Positions 7,142 to 16,134 of a stretch of 51,918 bases of DNA are shown here, piece after piece. The stretch spans positions 1 through 51,918 of the forward strand of contig NZ_BNBO01000062.1 of the NCBI RefSeq assembly GCF_014655955.1, given 5' to 3'. The stretch comes from Kitasatospora indigofera. Its GTDB lineage: Bacteria; Actinomycetota; Actinomycetes; Streptomycetales; Streptomycetaceae. The translations under genes were made by a program, and so were the position numbers. A model generated the notes under the pieces. It was given only the letters and a program-made list of their open reading frames with translations. It searched no databases and was not told the origin of the DNA. The first letter of the stretch is position 1, and every line of letters begins with the position of its first letter.

Positions 7142-8590
7142 TCATTCCACCACGTTCGGATTGCTGTGCTGACCCGACACCCAGGTCTCCTCGTCCTCGA
7201 CGAGATAGTCCGGGCGCTTGCCGCCCTTGTCCCGGTCCTTCTTCCGGCGCTGCGCATCGCTGAGCGGCACGCCCTGGCCCTGGGCGCCCTTGCCACCCTG
7301 CGGACCCGTACCGTGCTCGGCCTGCAGACGGGCACGAGCCCCCAGGCCGGAGCCGCCCTCCGTGAAGGCCTTGCGACCAGGGCCGGCCCCCGTCCCGGCG
7401 GACTGGCCGGCGATGCCACCGGCTCGGCTGGCGGCGCTCGCGCCACCCCGGCCACCCGCGGCACCGCGGCCGCCACCTCCGAAGCCGCCCTCGTTCATCC
7501 CGCCCGCACCGAAGGCGCTGCCGCCACGGGCGGCACCGGCCCCCGTACCGCCACGGCCGAATTCCTTACCCGCGGCACCGGCCTTGTTCTGGCCGCCGGA
7601 GAGACTCCCCGTCCCGCCACCCTGCGTCTTGTTACCGGTTCCGAGTCCGCCGAGGCCCCCCTGGGGCACTCCACCGGAGAGACCCCCCGAACCGGCGTGG
7701 CCGGCTCCGGTCGCGCCCGCTCCGGCGCCCCCGGGATTCGACGAACCAGCGCCCGACCCGGCGGGGGACGGCGCCAGGACAGCACCGTCGATCCCGGTGC
7801 CGGGGCCGACGTTGCCCGGGGTCGGCGGTTTGGGAGCGGGCTGGACCGCGCCCCCCTTGATGGCCGGATCGACAGGCGCCGAAGGAGCGGTTGTCCTGGG
7901 AGCCTTGGGAGTCGACGTGGTGGAGCTGCCCGTCCGGGACTGGGAAGCGTAGCTGCCACTGCCCCCGCTCCCGTTACTACCCGATCCCACTGTGCCGAGA
8001 CTGGCACCGGCAATCAGTCCACCGATGGCAGCTCCTGTGGGCTCGCCAGGCGGGGGAACGTCCTCCTCGTTGCGCCCGGCGCCTTCCTTCGGCGGCTTCA
8101 GCACCGGCGTGGCCGCCCGGTACTTCATCGCCAGGGTCTGCATCACCGCGACGGCCTGGGCCTTCTTCTCGTCGGTGACGGTGGTCTTGGTGTCCTCGTC
8201 GTCACCGCCGAAGGTGGCCGAGACCGTGTCGCCGAAGCCGTCCGTGAACTGGTCCCAGAGGCCGGGCTCCTCGGGCATGGTCTGCTTGGCCTGGTCGATG
8301 GCCTGGGCCATGTGCTTCAGGGTCTCGGCGGCGTCCTGCGCGTAGGACGCGGTGTTGTTGATGTTGTTCGCGAGCTTCGTCATCTTCGAGTAGAAGGCGT
8401 CGCTGGACGACCCCTCCCAGTCGAGGGCGGCCTCGCCGGAGGTGGACTGGAGGGAGGTGTGGATCGCCTTCAGAGTGTCGGCGGCCCGTCGCCACGGGTC
8501 GCTGGCGCTCATCACCTCGCCCGAGTTCATGGCTTGCACCATGCTTCGGAGCGACCCGTGGCTGTAGCTGTTGAAGTCGGTGAAACTCAT
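7142..8590 (-). CDS. Type VII secretion-associated WXG/PPE-like protein with Gly-rich region
   Basis: A 482-aa protein. The N-terminal 120 residues are helical and WXG-like (LDWEGSSSDAFYSKM, with W-E-G as the turn), followed by about 250 residues of Gly/Ala/Ser/Thr-rich low complexity. It ends in a charged conserved-looking tail RPDYLVEDEETW. I associate this tail with streptomycete type VII gene clusters. No toxin domain is recognisable, so a secreted structural substrate or effector with an unknown active part is likely. GGGAG spaced 10 nt supports ATG 8590. It lies between the small WXG100-like gene and the mycosin, all leftward. Confidence 0.78.
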   Translation of the reverse strand: MSFTDFNSYSHGSLRSMVQAMNSGEVMSASDPWRRAADTLKAIHTSLQSTSGEAALDWEGSSSDAFYSKMTKLANNINNTASYAQDAAETLKHMAQAIDQAKQTMPEEPGLWDQFTDGFGDTVSATFGGDDEDTKTTVTDEKKAQAVAVMQTLAMKYRAATPVLKPPKEGAGRNEEDVPPPGEPTGAAIGGLIAGASLGTVGSGSNGSGGSGSYASQSRTGSSTTSTPKAPRTTAPSAPVDPAIKGGAVQPAPKPPTPGNVGPGTGIDGAVLAPSPAGSGAGSSNPGGAGAGATGAGHAGSGGLSGGVPQGGLGGLGTGNKTQGGGTGSLSGGQNKAGAAGKEFGRGGTGAGAARGGSAFGAGGMNEGGFGGGGRGAAGGRGGASAASRAGGIAGQSAGTGAGPGRKAFTEGGSGLGARARLQAEHGTGPQGGKGAQGQGVPLSDAQRRKKDRDKGGKRPDYLVEDEETWVSGQHSNPNVVE

Positions 8591-8660
8591 GATCGGGCGT
8601 CTCCCGTCCCGCTCGCTCGAACTGCCTGCGGCCGGCGTTCAGTCATCATGGTGCGGCCCC

Positions 8661-9146
8661 TCACCATCCGGGCTGGGCCGGCTGGCCGGGGCGGCCGGCG
8701 GCGGTGGTCCGGGGCTGGGTGGGGCCGGCCGGCGGGGCGGTGGCCTGGGTCACCGCGGCGGTGCTCGCGGGGGACGGGTTGGCGACCGACCAGCCGTCCG
8801 AGCTGAGCTTGAGCTTCTGCGAGGTGGCGTGCTCCTGCTCCTCGTAGTTCACCGCGGTGAGTTCGGCCTTGCGGTGGGCGTCGTTGACCGCGTCCTGAAG
8901 CTGGTTCATGACGTCGCGCAGACCGTCCCGCATGACTTCGTACTGCGCGTGGAGGTCGTGCGCCTCCGCGAACGTGCCGAAGGCGTTCTTCCCGATCGCA
9001 CTCTGTCCGTGCGTCTTGGTGCCGTCCGCGTACGCCTCGAACTCCGCGAGCAGCCGGCGTACCTGCGCGGCGAAAGCCTTCAGGTTGTCGACTTCAACGC
9101 GGTAGCCGCTTCCGGAGCCGCCGCTCGAACCTGTCCCCGTGCTCAC
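8661..9146 (-). CDS. WXG100/ESX-like small helical protein
   Basis: A 161-aa protein with a predominantly helical core (VDNLKAFAAQVRRLLAEFEA, then MRDGLRDVMNQLQDAVNDAH) as in ESX-family secretion substrates. The Pro/Thr-rich C-terminus contains a lone DGW. A longer ORF begins upstream, but GTG 9146 is preceded by GGGAGGTACGAGGC, a clear ribosome site, and the upstream extension is not protein-like. It is probably a partner of the following larger WXG-like protein, with genes 70 nt apart. Confidence 0.75.
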   Translation of the reverse strand: MSTGTGSSGGSGSGYRVEVDNLKAFAAQVRRLLAEFEAYADGTKTHGQSAIGKNAFGTFAEAHDLHAQYEVMRDGLRDVMNQLQDAVNDAHRKAELTAVNYEEQEHATSQKLKLSSDGWSVANPSPASTAAVTQATAPPAGPTQPRTTAAGRPGQPAQPGW

Positions 9147-9348
9147 GCCTCGTACCTCCCCCGTACATCCCATGAACCCTGTGTGTCCCGCCGGCTTGCG
9201 GTCCGGTCGACGAACCTTCGGCATGACAGCTTTCAAGCCGTAACCCTTATGTCTAACACATGGCAACGACGGGCAGAACGGCCCCTCCGGCCTGGATTGC
9301 CGCCGTCGCGCCTGACCTGCGGATCCGTGCCCGGGGGCGCTCCGGCCG

Positions 9349-10080
9349 TCAGGCGGAGGCCCGCTGCAGGTCCGTCAGGGCGCGGCGGCAGAGCGAGTCG
9401 GCGCGGCGGGTGGTCTCGGGCTGACGGTAGTCGCGGGCGAGGTGGAGGGTGCTCGCGGTGGCCTCGTCCAGGCCGATCCGGTGGCCGACGGAGACGAACA
9501 CGGGCTTGACCCCGGTGCGGGTGCGGACCGCGCGGCCGACGACCTCCTCGGCCCGGCCCTCGCCCGGCCCCGGCTCCCCGCCCTCGCCGGCCGGGACGTC
9601 CATGAGCGGGGCCCAGGAGCCGCGTTCGGAGCCCGGGGCCGTGCTGGTGAAGGTGAACGGGGTCTTGGCCACGCCGTAGGTGCGCAGACCGGTGAGGACG
9701 CCGAGGTGGCTGGCGAGGCCGAGGCGGCGGGGGTGGGCGAGGCCGTAGCCGTCGCAGACCACCAGGTCGGGGGTGCGGGTGAGGGCGGCCAGGGCGTCCA
9801 GTACGGCGGGGAGTTCGCGGAAGGCGAGCAGGCCGGGGATGTAGGGGAAGGCGATCCGGCCGACGGCGGTCGCCTCCTCGACGACCCGCAGGGTGGTGTG
9901 GTCGAGGAGTACGGCGGCGGCGACCACGAGGTCGCGCTCGTCGTCGTAGGCGACGTCGACGCCGGCGACGAGGTCGCCTTCGGCCGGGCCGGGGCCGTAC
10001 GGCTCCACCAGGGCGCGCAGGCGCTCCTGCTCGGCGAGGGCCTCGGCCTCGCTGGTCGGCCAGTCGGCGGGAATCGGCAC
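9349..10080 (-). CDS. nfi: Endonuclease V (deoxyinosine 3' endonuclease)
   Basis: A 243-aa protein. Endonuclease V cleaves DNA (or RNA) next to inosine. Family motifs are visible: AGVDVAYDD (first metal-binding Asp), YIPGLLAFRELP (conserved Y-I-P-G-x-L-x-F-R-E), VVCDGYGLAHPRRLGLASHLGV (second catalytic Asp, here D-G-x-G). Then PLFVSVGHRI-like PVFVSVGHRIGLDEA carries the C-terminal conserved H/D. A Gly/Glu-rich insert lies between the two halves. GTG 10080 with GGGGGA just upstream sets the start. It is oriented toward, and upstream of, the type VII genes, but no functional link is implied. Confidence 0.93.
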   Translation of the reverse strand: MPIPADWPTSEAEALAEQERLRALVEPYGPGPAEGDLVAGVDVAYDDERDLVVAAAVLLDHTTLRVVEEATAVGRIAFPYIPGLLAFRELPAVLDALAALTRTPDLVVCDGYGLAHPRRLGLASHLGVLTGLRTYGVAKTPFTFTSTAPGSERGSWAPLMDVPAGEGGEPGPGEGRAEEVVGRAVRTRTGVKPVFVSVGHRIGLDEATASTLHLARDYRQPETTRRADSLCRRALTDLQRASA

Positions 10081-10416
10081 GGGGTCCCCCAGGCGGTTCG
10101 GTGCGGATCGGACGCGGGCTCCGCGAGGCGGGCGCCCGGGATGGGAAGGGCTGAACGGACAGGGCCGGACGACACAGGCGGACAGCCGGGTCGAACAGGC
10201 GCGTGGTGATCACCGTACCGAGGCCGGCCCCGGGCCTCCGCAGGGGCGCACGACCATGTGATGAGCCTGTGCGCCCCCCGTGCCCCGCATATGCCGGGTT
10301 AGGGTGAACTTACCGAACTCCCAAGCTGGGTAGGCATTCTCCAGTAGGCGTTCCACCTCGCACAGCTCCGCCGCCCGACCACTCCGCAGCCCCCGACGCG
10401 CGAAGGACCGACCGCC
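10081..10416. other. Divergent intergenic region, endonuclease V / small membrane protein
   Basis: 336 bp with no supported gene. The right half (10290-10345) contains a relatively AT-rich patch, GGGTTAGGGTGAACTTACC, that probably includes the rightward promoter. Confidence 0.5.
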
Positions 10417-10689
10417 ATGCCGCGCCCCACAGTCGCTCAGATCTGCACCGGCACCCTCACCGTCGTCGTCGCCACCGTGGCCCTGCTCAGCGTCTCGGGG
10501 GTCACCGGCGCCCTGGAGATCGCGGTCGTGGTGGCCGTCGCCCTGGCCCTCGGCACCCTCGCCACCGCACTGTCCATGGCCGGCCGCGGCCGGCGGCCGG
10601 CCCCCCGGTCCGTCGCCGCGCCGCCCGCTGCTGCGGCCGGGCCCGGCGTCCGGACGCCGGCCGCCCGCGAGTACGCGCGGCAGAGCTGA
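10417..10689 (+). CDS. Small membrane protein of unknown function
   Basis: A 90-aa protein with two hydrophobic segments (TLTVVVATVALLSVSGVTG and LEIAVVVAVALALGTLATAL) and a basic, Pro/Ala-rich cytoplasmic tail. GAAGGA lies 9 nt before the ATG. No family recognised. It ends in a very strong shared terminator facing the RDD gene. Confidence 0.65.
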   Translation: MPRPTVAQICTGTLTVVVATVALLSVSGVTGALEIAVVVAVALALGTLATALSMAGRGRRPAPRSVAAPPAAAAGPGVRTPAAREYARQS

Positions 10690-10704
10690 GCCGCCGAACG
10701 GAAG

Positions 10705-10745
10705 GACGTGGGGGAGGCCACCGAACCGGTGGCCTCCCCCACGTC
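10705..10745. terminator. 19-bp bidirectional terminator
   Basis: A perfect 19-bp stem (10705-10723 with 10727-10745) and an AAC loop lie between two converging genes. It should stop transcription from both sides. Confidence 0.85.
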
Positions 10746-10771
10746 TGTCCGCCCGGCGACCCGGGCGGGGG

Positions 10772-11500
10772 TCAGGCCGTGGAGACCACCACGGTCTTCG
10801 CCGACTTGTCGTGGATGCACTGGCGGTAGGGCTTGTCGAAGACGCCGAACAGTCCGTCGATCACCCACCAGAGCATCGCGCAGCAGATCACGGCGGGGAC
10901 GATGAAGACGGCGGAGCGGGTCCAGGCGGCCGGCTTGGTGGGGATGTTGCCGTCGACCAGCATGGCGACGCGGACCTTCATGGCCTTCTTGCCGAGGGTC
11001 TGGCCGTCCCGGCTGAGCATGAAGCCCTCGTAGAGGAACCAGAGGACGCAGGCCAGCCAGAAGGCTCCGGTCGAGCCACTGCGGTTGCCGAGGCTGGCGA
11101 AGGGCAGCACCAGCAGGATGGCGACGATCTGCACGAGCAGGTAGTCGATGACGCGGGCAAGGATCCGGTTCGGCCAGCTGCCCAGCGGTGGCATCCCGGG
11201 CACCGGTCCGGCGCCGGGCGAGCCCTGGCCGCCGGGGCCGTAGCCGGTGCCGTAGCCCTGCCCGGGCGGCGGCTGGTCGGTGGGGCCGCCCCCGTAGGTG
11301 CCGCCGTAGGCGCCGGGCCGGTCGTACGGGCTCCCGGCGGGGGGCGGGGTGCCGTACGGGTCGCTGGGCGGGGGCGTCGGCGTGCCGTACGGGTCGGACG
11401 GCGCACCTGACGGCGTGCCGCCCGCTGGCGGGGGGTTCTTGTCGAACGAGGGCTTACCGCCCTCCTCCGGCTCGGGCCCTGAGGGGTCGTAGGTGCTCAT
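10772..11500 (-). CDS. RDD family membrane protein with Pro/Gly-rich N-terminus
   Basis: A 242-aa protein. Residues 1-105 are Pro/Gly/Tyr-rich (repeated SDPYGTP units). From NRILARVIDYLLVQIVAI it matches the RDD transmembrane family, with R, D and D at the expected places and GQTLGKKAMKVRV as the second signature. Three to four membrane segments are expected. Function is unknown for the family; some members are proposed ion transporters or secretion-associated proteins. The spacer to the next RDD gene is short and AT-rich, consistent with its own promoter. Confidence 0.85.
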   Translation of the reverse strand: MSTYDPSGPEPEEGGKPSFDKNPPPAGGTPSGAPSDPYGTPTPPPSDPYGTPPPAGSPYDRPGAYGGTYGGGPTDQPPPGQGYGTGYGPGGQGSPGAGPVPGMPPLGSWPNRILARVIDYLLVQIVAILLVLPFASLGNRSGSTGAFWLACVLWFLYEGFMLSRDGQTLGKKAMKVRVAMLVDGNIPTKPAAWTRSAVFIVPAVICCAMLWWVIDGLFGVFDKPYRQCIHDKSAKTVVVSTA

Positions 11501-11569
11501 GACCCGAGTAGAACATCACCCTTAGTGCAAATTCGGTACATTTAGTCCGTTTTATCCGGCGTGCGGTCT

Positions 11570-13588
11570 TCAGGCCCGGACCACCCGGGTGCGGGCCGCC
11601 CGGTCCTGCCACCCCCGCCGGGCCCGCCGGTCGAACAGCGGCCAGCAGAGGCCGATCACCAGGGCCGAGGCGAGCTGGCCGACGATCCAGCGGAGGAGGG
11701 AGCGGCCCAGCGTGGGCGTTCGGGTGCCCGCCTTCCGCTGCTTCGCCCGGGCGGCGGTGCCGGCGCGGGCGGCCGGGCGGGCCGTGCCGCTCGCCTTCGC
11801 GCGTGCGGGCGGCCGGGCCTCGGCGGCGTCCACCACCCGGATGCCCGCCAGTCGCTTGCCGAAGGTCTGACCGGTCCGGGCGGTCGGGAGGACTTCGTAC
11901 AGGACCCCCACGAACAGCAGGACGGCCAGCAGGACGCCGGCCTTGCCCATCACCACGCCGTCCACCAGCCAGACCTGGATCTGACGGCCGGCCAGGTTGC
12001 TGGCCGTCCGGGCGCGTTCGAGCTTGTCCTGGACATGCTCGGTGGCCGAGGAGGCGAGCGGCAGGCCGGCCGCGACCGCGACGATCGCCATCACCGTGGT
12101 GTCCACGACCCGGGCGAAGAGCCGGCGGCCCAGGCCGGCGACCGGGCGCGGGGCGGGCTTCCGGCCGGCGGCCGACCGGCGGGCCGGGCCGCCGGCGGCC
12201 GACCCGGTGGCGGTAACAGCGGTGGCGGCGGCAGCGGTTGCGGGAGCGCGGTCGGCGGCGGCCGGAACGGGAGTGGTGGCTCGGGTGGCACCGGCCGGGC
12301 GGGCGGGCGTCCTGGCACCGGGGGGCACGGCCGGGCCGGACCGGGGTCTCGCGGTCGTCGCCCCGGAGGCCGGGCCGCCGGCCGCGCCCGCCATGGCCCC
12401 GGGCGCATCCTCGGGCTCGGCCCGCACCTCGGCCCGCACCTCCGTCCGCACCTCGGCCCGGTGCTGGACCTCGGCCTTCGTCCGGGCGGGCCCCGAGGTC
12501 GCGGCCTGCACCCCGGCGGCCTCGGGCCGCCCTCCGGGCCGGGCCTCGGCGCGGATCCCGGCGCCGGCCTCGGCGCCGGCCTCGGCGCCGGCCTCGGTGG
12601 AGCCGGGGAGCACGCCCCAGGAGACCCAGCGCGGGGAGCCGCCGGTCTCCAGCAGGCCGGGCTGGGCGCGCGGGTCGGCCTGCCAGCCCGAACCGCCGGC
12701 GGCCGGCCCCGGGCCCGCCGGTTCGGCCCCGCCGGTCGACTGGTGGGGCACCGGGGCCGGAGCGGCCTGCGGGTCGGCGTAGGCAGTCGGGGCCGCGGGC
12801 CCGGCCGCCTCTCCCCCGCTCGCGGGGGCCGCCGCCGCGTTGCGCGGACCCGGCTCGGCGACCCGGAGGACGGAGCCGGGCACGTGCGGGACGCGCCCCT
12901 CGTCCGCCGGCGGGAGCGCGGCGGCGAAGGGGTGCCCGCCCCACTGCGCCTTGGCCTGCCCCGGCCCGTACGCCTGCCCCGGCCCGTGCGCCTGCCCCGA
13001 CCCAGGGGCCTGTCCGTGCACCGGGGCAGGCCCGCGCGCCTGCCGGCGGGCCGGGGCCTGCTCCAGCGCCGCCCGCGCCTCGATGTCCGCCTGCCGGCGC
13101 AGTTCCAGCTCCGCCTGCGGCGCGAGGACGAAGGACGCCCCGCCGGTGGTCTGGTCGAAGTACACCGGCCCGGTGTCCCCGGGGCCCAGCACCGTCCCGC
13201 CGCCCGCACCACCACCGTTGCCCGGACCGGCCGCGCCACCCGGACCGGCGTCGCCCGGCCCCCCACCGGGCCCGGCCCATGGACCCGTACCCGTACCCGG
13301 GTCCGCGCCGGCCCCGCCCCCGGCCATGTCCGCGCCCGTACCCCCGGCTCCCACGCCCGACCCCGACGGCGGCGGCACGTACCGGGCGCCCGCGGGGCGG
13401 CCGGGGCGGCCCAGGAAGCGCGGCGGCTCCAGCACCTCGCCCTCGGCCGGGGTGGGCCTGCTGGTGCCGGGCACCCAGGCGGTACCGCCCCAGTAGCGGA
13501 CGTAGCCGGGGATGGAGGGGTCGGCGTAGTAGCCCGGCACGGGGCCGACGGTCGTGTCCGCGCCGCCGGCGAAGGGCAGGTCCGTCAT
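11570..13588 (-). CDS. DUF2510-RDD fusion membrane protein with long disordered middle
   Basis: A 672-aa protein. Near residues 15-45 is a DUF2510-type motif (PGYYADPSIPGYVRYWGGTA). About 400 residues of Ala/Pro/Gly/Glu-rich low complexity follow, including repeated GAEAGAEAG and TEVRAEVRAE stretches. A C-terminal RDD domain (LGRRLFARVVDTTVMAIVAV, then GQTFGKRLAGIRV) completes it. ATG 13588 is preceded by AGGAAAG. A longer ORF starts at 13669, but the DUF2510 motif sits naturally next to 13588. This is far longer than ordinary RDD proteins. It is followed by a second, shorter RDD gene. Function unknown. Confidence 0.82.
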   Translation of the reverse strand: MTDLPFAGGADTTVGPVPGYYADPSIPGYVRYWGGTAWVPGTSRPTPAEGEVLEPPRFLGRPGRPAGARYVPPPSGSGVGAGGTGADMAGGGAGADPGTGTGPWAGPGGGPGDAGPGGAAGPGNGGGAGGGTVLGPGDTGPVYFDQTTGGASFVLAPQAELELRRQADIEARAALEQAPARRQARGPAPVHGQAPGSGQAHGPGQAYGPGQAKAQWGGHPFAAALPPADEGRVPHVPGSVLRVAEPGPRNAAAAPASGGEAAGPAAPTAYADPQAAPAPVPHQSTGGAEPAGPGPAAGGSGWQADPRAQPGLLETGGSPRWVSWGVLPGSTEAGAEAGAEAGAGIRAEARPGGRPEAAGVQAATSGPARTKAEVQHRAEVRTEVRAEVRAEPEDAPGAMAGAAGGPASGATTARPRSGPAVPPGARTPARPAGATRATTPVPAAADRAPATAAAATAVTATGSAAGGPARRSAAGRKPAPRPVAGLGRRLFARVVDTTVMAIVAVAAGLPLASSATEHVQDKLERARTASNLAGRQIQVWLVDGVVMGKAGVLLAVLLFVGVLYEVLPTARTGQTFGKRLAGIRVVDAAEARPPARAKASGTARPAARAGTAARAKQRKAGTRTPTLGRSLLRWIVGQLASALVIGLCWPLFDRRARRGWQDRAARTRVVRA

Positions 13589-13994
13589 GAGGGTCTTCTT
13601 TCCTGGCAGGGCCGGTGCGCCGTGCCGACGAGCGGCCGCGCCGAACGGCGGCTGCACGCCTGCACTCATGGGCGGACAGTCGCCGGGCAGTCACAAAGGG
13701 TAGTACCTCGGCGCCCCTGAGGGCGGAACTTGGGCATTCCCCGGACAGCGGGGCGCCCGTACGGGTATGTCCGTGCCGTCCGGGGCAGACGCACGCCCGG
13801 CGCGCGTCCTCGTGCACGCGCCCGTCGGGTCAGGTTCACCTCTGCTCGGCGGAATCCGACGGAACCCCTGCCACGAATTCGCCGTGATTCCACGAAACCT
13901 GTGTAAGACCCCGGGCGGACTGCGCTCTCAACGGTGGCAGGGCCCGGCGGGGGCCGGGCCCCGGACCGAAGTCAGAGCAGAGAGGAACGCGACG
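13589..13994. other. Divergent intergenic region, RDD fusion / SsgA-like gene
   Basis: 406 bp with no supported gene. The stretch 13855-13905 is AT-rich for this DNA and likely holds the rightward promoter of the SsgA-like gene. I could not assign -35/-10 boxes with confidence. Confidence 0.5.
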
Positions 13995-14438
13995 ATGGAG
14001 CACTCGACGAGCGTGGTCGAGCACGAGCTGGAACTGAACCTGATCCTTTCCCCCGAGCACAGCGTCCCCGTCCCGGCCCGGCTGTCGTACGGCAGCCACG
14101 ACCCGTTCGCGGTGCACATCACCTTCCACCTGGACACCGGTACGCCGGTGACCTGGGTGTTCGCCCGGGAGCTGCTGGTGGAGGGCACCTTCCGGCCGTG
14201 CGGGCAGGGGGACGTGCGGATCTGGCCGGCGGCGGCCCAGTCCCCGGCCGGGAGCCGCACGGCCGGGCGGCGCAGCGTGCTGTGCATGGCGCTGAGCTCG
14301 CCGGCCGGGGACGCGCTGCTGGAGGCCCCGCTGCCGGTGGTGGCCGCCTGGCTGGAGCGGGCGCACCGGCTGGTGCCGCCGGGCAGTGAGCTGGCGGCGC
14401 TGGACATGGACGGCTCGCTCGCCGAGCTGCTGGCATGA
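13995..14438 (+). CDS. SsgA-like sporulation/cell division protein (SALP)
   Basis: A 147-aa protein. The core matches SsgA-like proteins of sporulating actinomycetes: VPARLSYGSHDPFAVHITFH, TWVFARELLVEG, GQGDVRIWP, and the LSSPAGDALLEAPLPVV segment. SALPs recruit FtsZ, guide septum placement or remodel cell wall during sporulation. A 76-residue in-frame upstream extension exists, but ATG 13995 has AGAGGA 9 nt upstream and begins exactly where the family does. I cannot decide which Ssg subtype it is, so no symbol is given. Confidence 0.9.
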   Translation: MEHSTSVVEHELELNLILSPEHSVPVPARLSYGSHDPFAVHITFHLDTGTPVTWVFARELLVEGTFRPCGQGDVRIWPAAAQSPAGSRTAGRRSVLCMALSSPAGDALLEAPLPVVAAWLERAHRLVPPGSELAALDMDGSLAELLA

Positions 14439-14503
14439 GCGGTCCGCGGCCGGGCGGCCCGGCCGGTGCGGGCGGCAAGTACCGGCGGCGGCGTCCGGGG
14501 GTG

Positions 14504-15976
14504 TCAGCCGGCCGCGGGGGCCTGCTGACGCTCGGCGGCGGTGCTCGCCGGCCCGGCGCCGGTGCTCGGCGGCTCCGGCGCGGCGACGGGGACCTGGCCC
14601 GCGTCCGCCCGCTCGTCCGCCCGGTGGCCGCTCCGGCCGAGGAGCGGGAGCCCGGCGGCGCGGCGGCGTGACCCGGTCCGCAGGGCGGCGACCAGCAGGA
14701 AGCAGACCCCGACCAACGGGTACACGGCGGCGGGGAGCTGGCTGAGCGGGGCGAGGTGCTGGTCGAGGTCGCCCTTGTGCGGGACCAGCCACATCGCGAA
14801 GGAGCAGAAGGCGATCAGGGTGGCCACGAAGACCGGCCGCCAGCGCATCCGCCGGACGGCGGCCGGGCGCGAGGCCTCCTGGGCCGCCTCGGCGGCCAGC
14901 AGGACGAGCACCGGCACGCACCACACCCAGTGGTGGGTCCAGCTGATCGGGGAGACCAGCACGGCGGTGACCGCCGCGCAGCAGACGCCCCAGGCCTCGG
15001 CGCGCGGGAGCACCCGGGCACTGCGGGAGGCGTACGCCGCGACGCCGACACCGGCGAGGGCGACCAGGCCGCCCGCCAGGGTGGCGAGGGTCCCGGGCTC
15101 GGCGGTGTGCAGCAGGCGGGCGACGGCGCCGCGGACGGACTGGTTGTCGACGATCTCGGTCTTGCCGACCCGGGTGGAGTCGAACAGGTACGTGGTCCAG
15201 TAGCCCCAGGTGGCGTCGGGCAGGAAGAGCGCGCCGAGCAGGAAGGTGCCGAGGAAGGCGAAGCCGGCCACGAAGGCGGCCCGGATCCGCCCGGTGACGA
15301 GCAGGTAGACGGCGAACAGGCCGGGGGTGAGCTTGATGCCGGCCGCGATGCCGATGCCGATGCCCTTGGAGAGCCGGGTGTCGGAGCGGGTGAGGTCCCA
15401 GAGGATCAGGCAGGCCAGCGCGAGGTTGACCTGCCCGTACCGCAGCGTGGTGAAGACCGGCTCCAGCCAGACCCCGCAGCCGGCGATCAGGACCACCCCG
15501 ACCGGGCGCAGCTCGCGGCGCGGCCGGCCGACCAGCTTGAAGGACAGGTGGGCGAGCAGCGCCAGCAGCGCGACGTTCCCGGCCGTGACGGCGATCCGCA
15601 GGAAGCCGATCCCGAACCAGGTGGTGGGGACGAAGAGCATGGCCGCGAACGGCGGGTAGGTGGCGGGCAGCGCCCACTCGGTCACCCGGAACCCGTAGAG
15701 GTCCCCGCCGTTCACCACGGCGGAGCCCTCCGCGCGGTAGACGATCATGTCGACCATCGAGGTGCCGACGAAGTGCCGGACGACGGCGTAGGTGAGCAGT
15801 GAGACGAAGGCCACGGCGCCGGCGGTCAGCATCGGGCGGCGCGGCGCCTCGCGCACCGCGCGGACGGGGGCGGCCAGGGCGGCCGCCAGGCGGGCGGACG
15901 GCCGGGCCGGCACGGCGGCGGGACCCGGGCCCGGTACGGCCTGCGCCGCCCTGTGCTCGTCTTGCACCGCTGTCAC
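14504..15976 (-). CDS. GT87 family membrane mannosyltransferase
   Basis: A 490-aa polytopic protein with about ten membrane segments, resembling actinobacterial alpha-1,2-mannosyltransferases of family GT87 (DUF2029). These use polyprenyl-phosphate mannose to build lipoglycans or glycoproteins. Typical signatures are VDMIVYRAEGSAVVNGGDLY, TYPPFAAMLFVP, the GIKLTPGLFAVY loop and SWTHHWVW. The ORF extends to a TTG at 16003, but GTG 15976 has GGAG spaced 6 nt, so I prefer it. The gene is separated from the upstream WXG pair by a terminator and has its own start region. Confidence 0.87.
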   Translation of the reverse strand: MTAVQDEHRAAQAVPGPGPAAVPARPSARLAAALAAPVRAVREAPRRPMLTAGAVAFVSLLTYAVVRHFVGTSMVDMIVYRAEGSAVVNGGDLYGFRVTEWALPATYPPFAAMLFVPTTWFGIGFLRIAVTAGNVALLALLAHLSFKLVGRPRRELRPVGVVLIAGCGVWLEPVFTTLRYGQVNLALACLILWDLTRSDTRLSKGIGIGIAAGIKLTPGLFAVYLLVTGRIRAAFVAGFAFLGTFLLGALFLPDATWGYWTTYLFDSTRVGKTEIVDNQSVRGAVARLLHTAEPGTLATLAGGLVALAGVGVAAYASRSARVLPRAEAWGVCCAAVTAVLVSPISWTHHWVWCVPVLVLLAAEAAQEASRPAAVRRMRWRPVFVATLIAFCSFAMWLVPHKGDLDQHLAPLSQLPAAVYPLVGVCFLLVAALRTGSRRRAAGLPLLGRSGHRADERADAGQVPVAAPEPPSTGAGPASTAAERQQAPAAG

Positions 15977-16086
15977 TGTCAGCTCCGTCCGCCGTTCGAC
16001 CAACTAGGGACCCTACCCGATGGGTGGAGGGCCGGCCGGGCCGTGGGCGAGCCGGACGGTGGGCGGGGGCCGGGACGGGCACCCGG

Positions 16087-16126
16087 CCCCGGCGTCCGTG
16101 ACGGCGACGCGTCGCGGACGCCGGGG
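16087..16126. terminator. 12-bp terminator after the WXG-like pair
   Basis: CCCCGGCGTCCG (16087-16098) pairs with CGGACGCCGGGG (16115-16126), directly past the stop of the leftward gene at 16135. Confidence 0.7.
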
Positions 16127-16134
16127 CGACGGCC

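Noticed and set aside
11454..13817. 787-codon - strand ORF and 719-codon + strand ORF over the RDD fusion gene
   Set aside because: Shadows in other frames; only the 11570-13588 frame shows DUF2510 and RDD domains.
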